NCBI GenBank assembly: GCA_003243965.1
Contig: QHBO01000007.1
Span: forward strand, 1 to 64,000
Source of the DNA: Chloroflexota bacterium
GTDB lineage: Bacteria > Chloroflexota > Limnocylindria > QHBO01
DNA length: 64,000 nt
Reading direction: 5' to 3'
Positions 41,689-50,016 of this stretch are shown here, piece after piece. The translations under genes and the position numbers were made by a program. The notes under the pieces were generated by a model. That model had not been told where the DNA came from. It did not search any database and worked only from the letters and a program-made list of their open reading frames with translations. The stretch's first letter is position 1; each line of letters begins with the position of its first letter.

Positions 41689-42852
41689 TCAGGCGCCGGC
41701 GGGCTGCTGGAGGAGCTGCGAGATCGCATCCACGCTGACCAGCCCCACCACCGCATCGCTGGCGTCCACCACCACGCCGAGCTGGACCGATGAGGCGAGC
41801 ATCGCCGACAGCGCGTCCCTGAGCGTCGACTCCGGCTGCACCGGGGTGGCGCCCGGGATGGCGCGGCTGGGGTCGATCGTCCCGTCGCCGCCCACGTCGT
41901 GGGTCGTCAGCCAACCGACCGGCCGGCTGCGATCGTCGACGAGCAGCAGGTAGTCGACGCCCGTCCCCGACAGCCGGCCACGGGCTGCCTGGTACGACTC
42001 GCCGATGCGGACGGTCACCGGCTCGATCATCGGCAGGTCGCGCACGCGCGACAGCGAGAGGCGCTTCAGGCCGCGGTCCGCACCGACGAAGCGTTCCACG
42101 AACTCGTTCGCCGGGCTGGCCAGGATCCGGTCCGGCGTGTCGTATTGTGCCAGGATGCCACCGCGCTCCATGATCGCGATCCGATCGGCCATCTTGATCG
42201 CCTCGTCGACATCGTGGGTGACGAAGACGATCGTCTTTCGCACCCGGGCCTGAAGGCGCAGAAACTCGTTCTGGAGCCGGTCACGGCGAATCGGATCGAC
42301 GGCACCGAACGGCTCATCCATGAGCATCACCGGCGGGTCGGCGGCGAGCGCGCGGGCCACGCCGACCCGCTGGCGCTCCCCGCCGGACAGCGCGGAGGGG
42401 TAGCGCGCTCCGTAGTCGCCCGCCTCCAGCCCGACCAGGTCGAGCAGCTCCTCGACGCGCGCTCGAACGCGCGGCGCGGGCCAACGGAGCAGGCGCGGCA
42501 CGACCGCCACGTTCTCCGCCACGGTCAGGTGCGGAAAGAGCCCGACCTGCTGGATCACATACCCGATCCGGCGGCGCAGCTCCGTCGCCCGCAGCTGCAT
42601 CACATCCTCGCCGCCGATCGTGATCCGGCCGCTGGTCGGCTCGACCAGCCGGTTGATCATCTTCATCGTGGTGGTCTTGCCGCACCCCGATGGACCGACC
42701 AGCACGCAGATCTCCCCCGCGGCGACGGTGAGGCTCAGGTCGGCGACCGCCGGCACGCTCCCGTACCGCTTCGTCACGTGCTCCAGCGTGACCACGGCGC
42801 CGCCGACACTGGCCTGGGGGCCACGCGCCGGGGAGTCGGCCGTCGCGGTCAT
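41689..42852 (-). CDS. opuCA: Osmoprotectant ABC transporter ATPase with CBS pair
   Basis: 387 residues. Walker A GPSGCGKTTTMKMINR, signature ALSGGERQRVGVARAL, Walker B VMLMDEPFGAVD, H-loop THDVDEAI. After residue 265 come two CBS motifs (LPMIEPVTVRIGESY; DYLLLVDDRSRPVGWLTTHD; QLGVVVDASDAVVGLVSVDA), the ionic-strength/nucleotide sensor of OpuA/OpuC ATPases. ATG 42852 has TATGAT 6 nt upstream; a much longer upstream frame is antisense read-through. Confidence 0.9.
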   Translation of the reverse strand: MTATADSPARGPQASVGGAVVTLEHVTKRYGSVPAVADLSLTVAAGEICVLVGPSGCGKTTTMKMINRLVEPTSGRITIGGEDVMQLRATELRRRIGYVIQQVGLFPHLTVAENVAVVPRLLRWPAPRVRARVEELLDLVGLEAGDYGARYPSALSGGERQRVGVARALAADPPVMLMDEPFGAVDPIRRDRLQNEFLRLQARVRKTIVFVTHDVDEAIKMADRIAIMERGGILAQYDTPDRILASPANEFVERFVGADRGLKRLSLSRVRDLPMIEPVTVRIGESYQAARGRLSGTGVDYLLLVDDRSRPVGWLTTHDVGGDGTIDPSRAIPGATPVQPESTLRDALSAMLASSVQLGVVVDASDAVVGLVSVDAISQLLQQPAGA

Positions 42853-42858
42853 TACCGC

Positions 42859-42864
42859 ATCATA
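42859..42864 (-). promoter_or_regulatory. -10 element (TATGAT) of the opuC operon
   Basis: TATGAT on the minus strand ends 6 nt before ATG 42852, a leaderless arrangement. Confidence 0.5.
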
Positions 42865-42896
42865 CGCAGCGCGGTGCACGCTCCGGCCGGCATCGG

Positions 42897-44900
42897 TCAG
42901 CCTGAGCCCTGCCCGAGCGCGAGCTGGTAGATCTGCACCGTCCCGTGCTCGTAGACGAGCCGGAAGCCGGCTGCGCCGCGAAACTTGGTCGGCGTGGGGC
43001 AGTCGGAGGGGAGTTCGCCGGCGATCAGGTACTGCGCGCGCAATGAGCCGAGCAGCCGTGCGGCGAGCCCCGGATCGGCCCCGCAGTAGATGCGGTGCAC
43101 CGTCCGCTCCCGCTCGTCCGGGGCGTACCCCAGGTTGGCGACGTACGGCCCGTAGGTCGTGAGCCGGAGGCGGCCGGCGGCATCGGTCGGAGAGTTGAGC
43201 CACCCCGACGTGGCAAACACGCTCCTCGGGGGCGTGTTGCCAGCGATCCAGGTCGCGGCCCGGAGTTGATCGGGACTCAGGACGTTCATTCCGCCGCCCG
43301 CCGTCCAGGCCGCGACCAGCAGCGGCGAGGTAACGCTCAGCGCCAGCACCGCCGCAATGGCGGGTGCCGGCCAACGCGCGATCAGCCACGCGGCAATCAA
43401 TGCGACCGCGATCCACATCGCCTGGAAGAGCTTGTTCATGTCGAAATCGATGACGCTGACCCGCACCACGTTCGGGAGCAGGAAGAGCACCAGCACCCAG
43501 GCGCCGAGGAAGGCGCGCCACGGATGGCGCGTGGCGACGAGCGCCAGCAGCGCGAGCACAAATGGCAGGCCAAGGTTGGTGAGGTAGAAGAACGCGACCG
43601 CGGCGGGGCCGTCACCGAACGGAGCCGACTCCCAGCCGGCGACGAGCGTCAGCGCACCCGAGTGGCCGGACTGGAGTGCCGCCGGCAGGGCGAACGGCAG
43701 GGCGAGCAGGTACGGGATCGAGAACAGTCCCGCGTTGCGAAGCGCGTGACGGTCCGTCAGGCGGCCGCCGATGGCCACGTACAGGAGCGCAACCAGCAGG
43801 AATGTGGGGAAGAAGAAGAACTGGAACGGCGCCAGCAGCGCGCCGAGCAGGCCGGCCAGCCCGATGAGCCACGGCCGATCGTGCCAGCCGCGCCGGCGGC
43901 GGGCTGCGGTCGGCAGGCCGGCGATCAGCAGCAGGGTGGCGCCGACCAGGATCGGCAGGCCGGCCGTCGTGGCGCGATGGACCAGCAGCCCGGTGCCCAT
44001 CACCGACGGGATCCGGAAGTAGGGCCATCCGGTCAGCCACTGGTTGTCATAGCTGTTGCGCATCACCAGGCCGATCGGGTCGCCGGCACCGCTCGCCACG
44101 TCGCCGATGAGCCGCACGTAACCCAGGCCACCGCCGATCACGACCAGCACCACCGCCAGCCAGGCGACCTTCCGGCTGCGCAGCAGCTGCATCGCGAGCC
44201 CATGGACCAGGAGCGCAAGCGCGCCGGCGAACAGCGCGGAGTCGGCCACCATCGCCGGCACGGCGAATCCGTCGGCGGCGCTCGCCGCAATCGCCGCGTG
44301 GAAGTCGGCGAACCAGTGGTAGATCAGCGGGACGCCGGCGAAATAGGGCACCTGCGGCGGGAAGTTGCCCGCGTTGAGCGACTGGGCGATCGACAGGTGC
44401 ACCCCAAAATCGCTCCAGTTCGAGCCGCCCGACGAGACCCCCGCGGGCGTCACCCGCCAGACGCTTGCGCCGAGCACCAGTCCAACGAAGCCGGCCGTGG
44501 CCATCGCCAGCAACAGGGGGATGGCGTTGCGCGCAACGACGGCACGCAGCCGGAGAAGGAACGCGCGTCGAATGCCCGGCACGCGGCGCGTCCATGGGCG
44601 TGTCGCCAGGATCGGGATCGGCAGGACGAGCAGGCCGACGGCAAGGAACACGATCTCGCGCCGATAGCCGCCGGCGAGCAGCGCCAGCCAGTAGACGAGA
44701 TGCGTGGAGATCGTCGCCGAGATGACCACCGCCAGGCCGATGCGTGCCGGCAGGCCGAGTCGTGGCCGGCAGATCGCCAGCAGGCACCAGCCCGGAACGA
44801 AGGCCAGGATCGGCCACACCACGGGCACGGCGAGCGGCGGGACGAGCCACGCGGTGGTCAGCGCCGCGCCGAGGAGAACGGCGGCAAGCGCCCCTGCCAT
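42897..44900 (-). CDS. Large polytopic membrane protein, GT-C/DUF6541-like
   Basis: 667 residues with about 14 hydrophobic helices in the first 560 residues and a soluble C-terminal domain. The build resembles GT-C glycosyltransferases/DUF6541 proteins that use lipid-linked sugars on the outer face: an early loop with SGGSNWSDFGVHLSIAQSLN, then PYFAGVPLIYHWFADFHAAI, which has the acidic-His pattern seen after the first helices of such enzymes. The end, ATWIAGNTPPRSVFATSGWL, is typical of this group. Acceptor unknown. Follows the NERD-like gene by 26 bases. Confidence 0.7.
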   Translation of the reverse strand: MAGALAAVLLGAALTTAWLVPPLAVPVVWPILAFVPGWCLLAICRPRLGLPARIGLAVVISATISTHLVYWLALLAGGYRREIVFLAVGLLVLPIPILATRPWTRRVPGIRRAFLLRLRAVVARNAIPLLLAMATAGFVGLVLGASVWRVTPAGVSSGGSNWSDFGVHLSIAQSLNAGNFPPQVPYFAGVPLIYHWFADFHAAIAASAADGFAVPAMVADSALFAGALALLVHGLAMQLLRSRKVAWLAVVLVVIGGGLGYVRLIGDVASGAGDPIGLVMRNSYDNQWLTGWPYFRIPSVMGTGLLVHRATTAGLPILVGATLLLIAGLPTAARRRRGWHDRPWLIGLAGLLGALLAPFQFFFFPTFLLVALLYVAIGGRLTDRHALRNAGLFSIPYLLALPFALPAALQSGHSGALTLVAGWESAPFGDGPAAVAFFYLTNLGLPFVLALLALVATRHPWRAFLGAWVLVLFLLPNVVRVSVIDFDMNKLFQAMWIAVALIAAWLIARWPAPAIAAVLALSVTSPLLVAAWTAGGGMNVLSPDQLRAATWIAGNTPPRSVFATSGWLNSPTDAAGRLRLTTYGPYVANLGYAPDERERTVHRIYCGADPGLAARLLGSLRAQYLIAGELPSDCPTPTKFRGAAGFRLVYEHGTVQIYQLALGQGSG

Positions 44901-44926
44901 GGCCTCCGGCGCGCGGCTCGCCGGCG

Positions 44927-45502
44927 TCAGCGCCCGGGTGAGGTGGCGAGCCGTACGACCGGCTGACGGGGGTCGAGGAGCGCCACGATGCGATCCACCT
45001 GGGCCTGGGCGAGCACCTCGTCACCGTCGATCGTGGCGGCGAATCGCTCGAGCGCGTCGCTGGAGGGCGCGTCGATGCCCGGGCGCTGGTCCGGCTCCCA
45101 CGAGACGTCGGCGCCACGAGCCGGGCAGAGGCAGGCGCGGACCGCGGCGGGCAGCGCCGCACGATCCAGCAACAGCTCGAGACGATGCCCGGCCAGCCGC
45201 GCCGCCGTCACCTCCCGCGCCTCCCACGGAATCCACGAGTCGGTGGTCGGGTTCCATCGATACCAATGGCCGTTCCGTCGCCGGAAGCGTCCCGTCTCGC
45301 GCCCGTGGATGAAGGTCCACGTCCCCGACGGGCCAACGAGCACGGCATCGATCGGCGCCGCTCCCGGGGTGAGCACGTGGCGAACGTAGTGGTAGCGGTC
45401 ATCGAGGGCATGCGCGAGCGCCGTGGCGAGGCGGTCCGGGCCGAACGGGGAGAGGCCTCGGAGGCCGAAGTGTCGTGGACTGCTCGGGTGGTGGGTGATC
45501 AT
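44927..45502 (-). CDS. NERD-like/nuclease-related domain protein
   Basis: 191 residues. The N-terminal half resembles a NERD domain (DAVLVGPSGTWTFIHGRETG, then FRRRNGHWYRWN), normally 'D.vlvGp.GvfvIevK.w.G'. The usual Glu-x-Lys catalytic pair is not kept (FIHGRE in place of vIevK), so nuclease activity is doubtful. The C-terminal half is unassigned helix. Upstream of and probably co-transcribed with the large membrane protein. Confidence 0.55.
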   Translation of the reverse strand: MITHHPSSPRHFGLRGLSPFGPDRLATALAHALDDRYHYVRHVLTPGAAPIDAVLVGPSGTWTFIHGRETGRFRRRNGHWYRWNPTTDSWIPWEAREVTAARLAGHRLELLLDRAALPAAVRACLCPARGADVSWEPDQRPGIDAPSSDALERFAATIDGDEVLAQAQVDRIVALLDPRQPVVRLATSPGR

Positions 45503-45596
45503 CGCCTACGCGTTCGAGAGAGCCTAGCCAGATTTGGATCGCAGTCTACTTGACCCGGCTCGAGCGGCACTAGGGTGATATGCCGAACGCGGCTGG

Positions 45597-45602
45597 TAGG
45601 AT
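45597..45602 (+). promoter_or_regulatory. -10 element (TAGGAT) of folE
   Basis: TAGGAT ends 6 nt before ATG 45609. Confidence 0.45.
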
Positions 45603-45608
45603 CGGCTG

Positions 45609-46175
45609 ATGACCGCCACCGGGCAGACACCCTTCGACGAGGCGATTCGCACCCTGCTGGGTGAGATCGGCGAGGATCCCGATCGCGACGGGCTGCGGCG
45701 CACCCCGCAGCGCGTGCAGCGCATGTACGCGGAGCTGACCGAGGGCTATCGGACGGATCCTGATGCCCTGATCAACGGTGCCTGCTTCGATGTCGAGTAC
45801 GACGAGATGGTCGTGGTTCGCGACATCGAGTTCTTCTCCCTGTGCGAGCATCACCTGCTGCCCTTCCACGGCAGGGCGCACGTCGGCTACCTGCCGCGCG
45901 GCAGGGTCATCGGCCTGTCGAAAATCCCGCGGGTGGTCGACATGTATGCCCATCGGCTGCAGGTGCAGGAGCGAATGACCCAGCAGGTGGCCGCCTTCCT
46001 GATGGAGCGCCTCGAGCCCAAGGGTGTCGGCTGCGTGGTGGAGGCTTCGCACCTGTGCACCATGATGCGCGGCGTGAGAAAGCAGCAGGCCGCCATGGTC
46101 ACCAGCTCGATGCTGGGCACCTTCCGCCGGGACGGCCGGACGCGCAACGAGTTCCTGAAGCTGATCGGGCACTGA
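45609..46175 (+). CDS. folE: GTP cyclohydrolase I
   Basis: 188 residues, canonical length. First step from GTP to dihydroneopterin triphosphate for tetrahydrofolate. Zinc and active-site residues present: [20 protein letters not shown] (Cys and His) and [15 protein letters not shown] (second Cys), plus [17 protein letters not shown] and SSMLGTFR. A complete, ordinary enzyme. A short promoter region follows for the downstream mutase operon. Confidence 0.96.
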   Translation: MTATGQTPFDEAIRTLLGEIGEDPDRDGLRRTPQRVQRMYAELTEGYRTDPDALINGACFDVEYDEMVVVRDIEFFSLCEHHLLPFHGRAHVGYLPRGRVIGLSKIPRVVDMYAHRLQVQERMTQQVAAFLMERLEPKGVGCVVEASHLCTMMRGVRKQQAAMVTSSMLGTFRRDGRTRNEFLKLIGH

Positions 46176-46193
46176 CCGATGGCGTCGGGCGGG

Positions 46194-46199
46194 TAGAAT
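46194..46199 (+). promoter_or_regulatory. -10 element (TAGAAT) of the mutase B12-subunit operon
   Basis: TAGAAT ends 8 nt before ATG 46208. Confidence 0.45.
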
Positions 46200-46207
46200 C
46201 GCCGCCG

Positions 46208-46660
46208 ATGCCTGCCGATGAGCGCCAGGACCCCGAGCAGCCCGGGCAGCCCGATGAGCGGCCCACGCCCATCCGGGTCCTGATCGCCAAGCCCGGCCTC
46301 GACGGCCACGACCGCGGCGCCAAGGTGCTGGCGCGTGGCCTGCGGGACGAGGGGTTCGAGGTGATCTACACCGGCCTGCGCCAGACGCCGGAGATGATCG
46401 CGGACGCGGCGGAGCAGGAAGACGTCGACGTGGTCGGGCTCTCCATCCTGTCGGGCGCGCACATGGCGCTGCTGCCGCGCGTCGTGGAGCTGCTGCGCGC
46501 CAAGGGGATGGACGACGTGCTGGTCGCGGCCGGCGGGATCATCCCCGATGCCGACCTGGCGGCGCTCAGGGAGGCGGGGATCGCGGAGATCTTCGGACCG
46601 GGGACCAGTATCGGTCAGATCGCCCGCTATTTCCGCGAGCGCGCCCGCCGTCCGGGGTGA
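46208..46660 (+). CDS. Methylmalonyl-CoA mutase cobalamin-binding subunit
   Basis: 150 residues, B12-binding Rossmann-like domain. [20 protein letters not shown] contains the DxHxxG loop whose His replaces the dimethylbenzimidazole ligand; [14 protein letters not shown] and [14 protein letters not shown] give the SxL and GG motifs. A Gln/Pro-rich N-terminal tail of about 20 residues precedes it. Partners the large subunit at 30127-31872. Overlaps meaB by four bases (GTGA). Confidence 0.93.
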   Translation: MPADERQDPEQPGQPDERPTPIRVLIAKPGLDGHDRGAKVLARGLRDEGFEVIYTGLRQTPEMIADAAEQEDVDVVGLSILSGAHMALLPRVVELLRAKGMDDVLVAAGGIIPDADLAALREAGIAEIFGPGTSIGQIARYFRERARRPG

Positions 46661-47577
46661 GCGATCCCGGCAGCCTGCTCGAGGCCGCGCGCACCGGCGA
46701 CCGCCGTGCGCTGGGGCGCCTGCTGACCATCATCGAGAACCAGGACCCGACCCTGCGCCCCATCCTGCCGCGGTTGTTTGCCGCCGGGCGAGGCGCCCAC
46801 CTGATCGGCATCACCGGACCGCCGGGGAGCGGGAAGTCAACGCTCGTCTCGGCGTTGACCCGCGCCCTGCGTGACCGGGGGCGGCGAGTCGGGATCATCG
46901 CCGTCGACCCGTCGTCGCCCTACACGCGCGGGGCGATCATGGGTGACCGGATCCGGATGATGGAGCACTCCGCCGACCGCGACGTGTTCATGCGCTCGAT
47001 GGCCAGTCGCGGCGAGCTCGGCGGACTGGCCGCCACGACCTGGCAGGCGGTTGCCGCGCTGGATGCCGCGGCCTATGACCCGATCCTGATCGAGACCGTC
47101 GGCGCCGGCCAGTCCGAGGTGGAGATCGCCGGCCTGGCCGAGACGACGGTGGTGGTCGAGGCGCCGGAGATGGGCGACGAGGTGCAGGCGATCAAGGCCG
47201 GCCTGCTGGAGGTCGCCGACATCGTGGCCGTCAACAAGGGCGATCGCCCCGCGGCGCAGCAATCGGCGCGATACCTGCGCGCGATGCTGTCGACCGCCGG
47301 TGGGCGCGTGGGCCGGACCCCGGCGCCGGTGATCCTCACCACCGCCACCACCGGCGAGGGGATCGACCGGCTGATCGAGGCCATCGAGCGCCACACGCGC
47401 GAGGCCCGCTCTCCGGAACAGTCGCGCGCCCGGGCCGTGAATCAGCTGCGCCGAGCGCTCGCAGAGCTCGCGCAGCGGCGCGCGGTCGCTCATGGGGCGT
47501 GGCTCACCAGCGTGGAGGCGGTGGCGGAGCGCCGTCTGGACCCCATCACCGCCGCCGAGCGCCTGCTCGGGTCATGA
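46657..47577 (+). CDS. meaB: MeaB/ArgK G3E GTPase, methylmalonyl-CoA mutase chaperone
   Basis: 306 residues. GTPase that loads and protects adenosylcobalamin in methylmalonyl-CoA mutase. Seen: [18 protein letters not shown] (P-loop), [52 protein letters not shown], and NKGD for the guanine site. GTG start overlapping the B12 subunit; the glyoxalase overlaps its stop (ATGA). Context confirms the role. Confidence 0.95.
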   Translation: MSDPGSLLEAARTGDRRALGRLLTIIENQDPTLRPILPRLFAAGRGAHLIGITGPPGSGKSTLVSALTRALRDRGRRVGIIAVDPSSPYTRGAIMGDRIRMMEHSADRDVFMRSMASRGELGGLAATTWQAVAALDAAAYDPILIETVGAGQSEVEIAGLAETTVVVEAPEMGDEVQAIKAGLLEVADIVAVNKGDRPAAQQSARYLRAMLSTAGGRVGRTPAPVILTTATTGEGIDRLIEAIERHTREARSPEQSRARAVNQLRRALAELAQRRAVAHGAWLTSVEAVAERRLDPITAAERLLGS

Positions 47578-47951
47578 TTCACCACGTACAGCTCGGCGCC
47601 CCGGCAGGGAGCGAGCCGCTCTCCCGAGCCTTCTGGAGCGAGCTGCTCGGTTTCGACGAGGTCGCCAAGCCCACCGATCTCGCGGAACGGGGAGGCTGCT
47701 GGTTCCGCCGCGGCCAGATCGAGATCCACGTCGGCGCCGAGGAAGGATTCCGCCCCGCCCGTCGGGCCCATCCCGGGCTGCTGGTGGAGGACCTCGACCG
47801 CGAGGCGGAGCGCCTGGCTCGCGCCGGCATCGCCGTCGAGTGGGACGACCACCTTCCGGGAATGCGCCGCTTCTACGCATCCGATCCGCACGCCAATCGC
47901 CTCGAGTTCCTGCAGCCGGCGCAGCACATCACCCCAAACGTCGGCTGCTAG
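47574..47951 (+). CDS. Glyoxalase/VOC-family protein
   Basis: 125 residues, one vicinal oxygen chelate module pair: [10 protein letters not shown] at the start, SRAFWSELLGFDEVAK, then RRAHPGLLVEDLDREAERLA and FYASDPHANRLEFLQ at the end, with His3 and a terminal Glu as likely metal ligands. In the mutase operon one expects methylmalonyl-CoA epimerase, but this chain is short and lacks the epimerase-specific surroundings I know, so the job is left open. ATG overlaps the meaB stop. Confidence 0.8.
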   Translation: MIHHVQLGAPAGSEPLSRAFWSELLGFDEVAKPTDLAERGGCWFRRGQIEIHVGAEEGFRPARRAHPGLLVEDLDREAERLARAGIAVEWDDHLPGMRRFYASDPHANRLEFLQPAQHITPNVGC

Positions 47952-47962
47952 TCTTCGCGCCG

Positions 47963-48835
47963 ATGACTATCGAGCGCGTCTTCGTCCTGGGCGCGGGCCT
48001 GATGGGCCACGGGATCGCCCAGGTCAGCGCGGCGGCGGGCAAGCGGGTAACCCTCGCCGATCGCACTGTCGAGCTTGCCGAGCGAGGCATGCAGCGGATC
48101 GCCGCGAACCTCGCGCGCAGCGTCGGCAAGCGACGCATGGACCAGCCGGCGGCCGACGCGATCCTCGGCCGGATCACCGCCGCACAGGGCACCGACGGGG
48201 TCGTGGGCCATGACCTGGTGGTCGAGGCGATCTTCGAGGACGAGGCCCTCAAGCGGGAGACCTGGCAGGCCATCGCTCATGCGGCGGATGACGACGCCAT
48301 CTTTGCGAGCAACACGAGCAGCATCAGCATCACCGCGCTCGCGACCGCCACCGATCGGCCGGCGAAGTTCATCGGCCTGCACTTCTTCTCGCCGGTGCCG
48401 GTGATGCGGCTGATCGAGATCATCCGAGGCCTGGAGACCGACGACGCGACACACGCGGCCTGCCGAGGCTTCGCCGAGGAGCTGGGCAAGACCGTGATCG
48501 AGTCGCGCGACATGCCCGGCTTCCTCGTCAACCGCATGCTCGGGCCGTTCATCAACGAGGCGGTCTTCGCCCTGATGGAGTCGACCGGCAGCGCGGAGGA
48601 CATCGACACCGGAGCGAAGCTCGGCCTCAACCACCCGATGGGGCCGCTCGAGCTGTCCGACTTCATCGGCAACGACGTGATGCTCGGTGTGATGGACGTC
48701 CTGCACCGCGGCTTCGGCGACCCGAAGTTCCGGGCCGCCCCGCTCCTGCGCCAGATGGTGGCGGCCGGCCACCTGGGCAGAAAGACCGGGCGCGGGTTCT
48801 ATCGATATGACGAGGCAGGGAACAGGATCGGCTGA
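47963..48835 (+). CDS. 3-hydroxyacyl-CoA dehydrogenase (3-hydroxybutyryl-CoA type)
   Basis: 290 residues. NAD-binding FVLGAGLMGHGIAQVSAAAG, catalytic region SNTSSISITALA (Ser/Asn), FIGLHFFSPVPVMRLIEII (catalytic His and the family signature) and MPGFLVNRMLGPFINEAV. Oxidises 3-hydroxyacyl-CoA in beta-oxidation or polyhydroxybutyrate/butyrate metabolism. ATG 47963 has TAGTCT 8 nt upstream, within the glyoxalase stop. Its own stop overlaps the next start by one base. Confidence 0.93.
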   Translation: MTIERVFVLGAGLMGHGIAQVSAAAGKRVTLADRTVELAERGMQRIAANLARSVGKRRMDQPAADAILGRITAAQGTDGVVGHDLVVEAIFEDEALKRETWQAIAHAADDDAIFASNTSSISITALATATDRPAKFIGLHFFSPVPVMRLIEIIRGLETDDATHAACRGFAEELGKTVIESRDMPGFLVNRMLGPFINEAVFALMESTGSAEDIDTGAKLGLNHPMGPLELSDFIGNDVMLGVMDVLHRGFGDPKFRAAPLLRQMVAAGHLGRKTGRGFYRYDEAGNRIG

Positions 48836-50016
48836 TGGTCGCCACCGCCGCGCAGCGCCGCGACCCGTTCGCGCTCACCGAGGAGCAGCGGCAGATCCGG
48901 GACACGGTGCGTGCCTTCGCGGAGGCGGAGATCGCACCCACCGCCGCGGAGCGGGACGAGGAGGAGCGCTACGACCGCGCGCTGTTCGAGCGGGCAGCGG
49001 AGCTGGGCCTGACCGGCCTTCCGTATCCGGAGGAGTATGGGGGCGCCGGCCTGGGCTCCTTCGAATGGGCACTGGCCTGTGAGGAGATCGCGGCGGCCGA
49101 CATGGGGATGGCGGTCTCGCTGAGCGTGCACGTCCTCGCTCAGCTTCCGATCCTGGCCTTCGGCAGCCCGGCCCAGAAGGACCGATGGCTGCCGCGCATG
49201 GCCGCCGGCAAGTTGCTCGGAGCCTTCGCGCTGACCGAGCCGCAGGCGGGGTCCGACGCCTCGGCGATTGCGCTGCGTGCGGAGCGCTCCGCCGACGGCT
49301 ACCTGCTGACCGGGACCAAGGTGTGGACCACCAACGCGGGAGAGGCTGAGGTGTACGTGGTGTTCGCCACCGTCGACCGCAGTGCCGGCCGGCAGGGGAT
49401 CACCGCCTTCGTGCTCGAGCGCGATGCTCCGGGCTTCCGGTTCGGAGCCAAGGAGCGGAAGATGGGCATCCGCGGCACCACCGCGCGCGAGCTGGTGTTC
49501 GAAGGGGCACAGGTGCCGGAGGATCGGCGGCTCGGAGCGGAGGGGGAGGGCCTGAAGGTGGCGCTCAGCGCCCTGGGCGCCGGCCGCATCTCGATCGCGG
49601 CGGCGTGTGTCGGGCTTGCCCGCTCGGCGCTTGAGCATGCCGCGCGGTATGCGGTCGTCAGGACCCAGTTCGGCGCCGCAATCGCGGATCAGCAGGCGAT
49701 CCAGATCCTGCTCGCGGATGCCGCGACGGCGGTCCACGCCGCGCGACTGCTCACCTGGCACGCGGCGCACCTGCGTGACGCCGGCCAGCCGGTCAATTCC
49801 GCCTCGAGCATGGCGAAGCTGTTCGCCAGCGACACCGCGATGCAGGTCACGACCGATGCCGTCCAGATCTACGGTGGCGCGGGGTACAGCCGCGACAACC
49901 CGGTGGAGCGGCTGATGCGCGACGCAAAGGGAGCGCAGATCTACGAGGGAACGAACCAGATCCACCGCCTGATCATCGCGCAGCAGCTGGTGGAAGACCT
50001 GCGGCGCAGCGGGTGA
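48835..50016 (+). CDS. Acyl-CoA dehydrogenase
   Basis: 393 residues. ALTEPQAGSDASAIALRAER, then KVWTTNAGEAEVYVVFATVD, RTQFGAAIADQQAIQILLAD, and QIYEGTNQIHRLIIAQ with the catalytic Glu. Short/medium-chain type. ATG overlaps the previous stop, and its stop is overlapped by the acyl-CoA ligase (GTGA). Part of a fatty-acid catabolic run. A second acyl-CoA dehydrogenase is at 20921. Confidence 0.93.
   Translation: MVATAAQRRDPFALTEEQRQIRDTVRAFAEAEIAPTAAERDEEERYDRALFERAAELGLTGLPYPEEYGGAGLGSFEWALACEEIAAADMGMAVSLSVHVLAQLPILAFGSPAQKDRWLPRMAAGKLLGAFALTEPQAGSDASAIALRAERSADGYLLTGTKVWTTNAGEAEVYVVFATVDRSAGRQGITAFVLERDAPGFRFGAKERKMGIRGTTARELVFEGAQVPEDRRLGAEGEGLKVALSALGAGRISIAAACVGLARSALEHAARYAVVRTQFGAAIADQQAIQILLADAATAVHAARLLTWHAAHLRDAGQPVNSASSMAKLFASDTAMQVTTDAVQIYGGAGYSRDNPVERLMRDAKGAQIYEGTNQIHRLIIAQQLVEDLRRSG

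Noticed and set aside
42853..43521. 223-codon upstream extension of the opuCA frame
   Set aside because: It runs in another frame through the membrane protein gene on the same strand, has no homology, and the ATG at 42852 has a -10 box.
44927..45502. Active NERD nuclease
   Set aside because: The catalytic Glu-x-Lys strand of NERD domains is not preserved, so only a domain resemblance is claimed.
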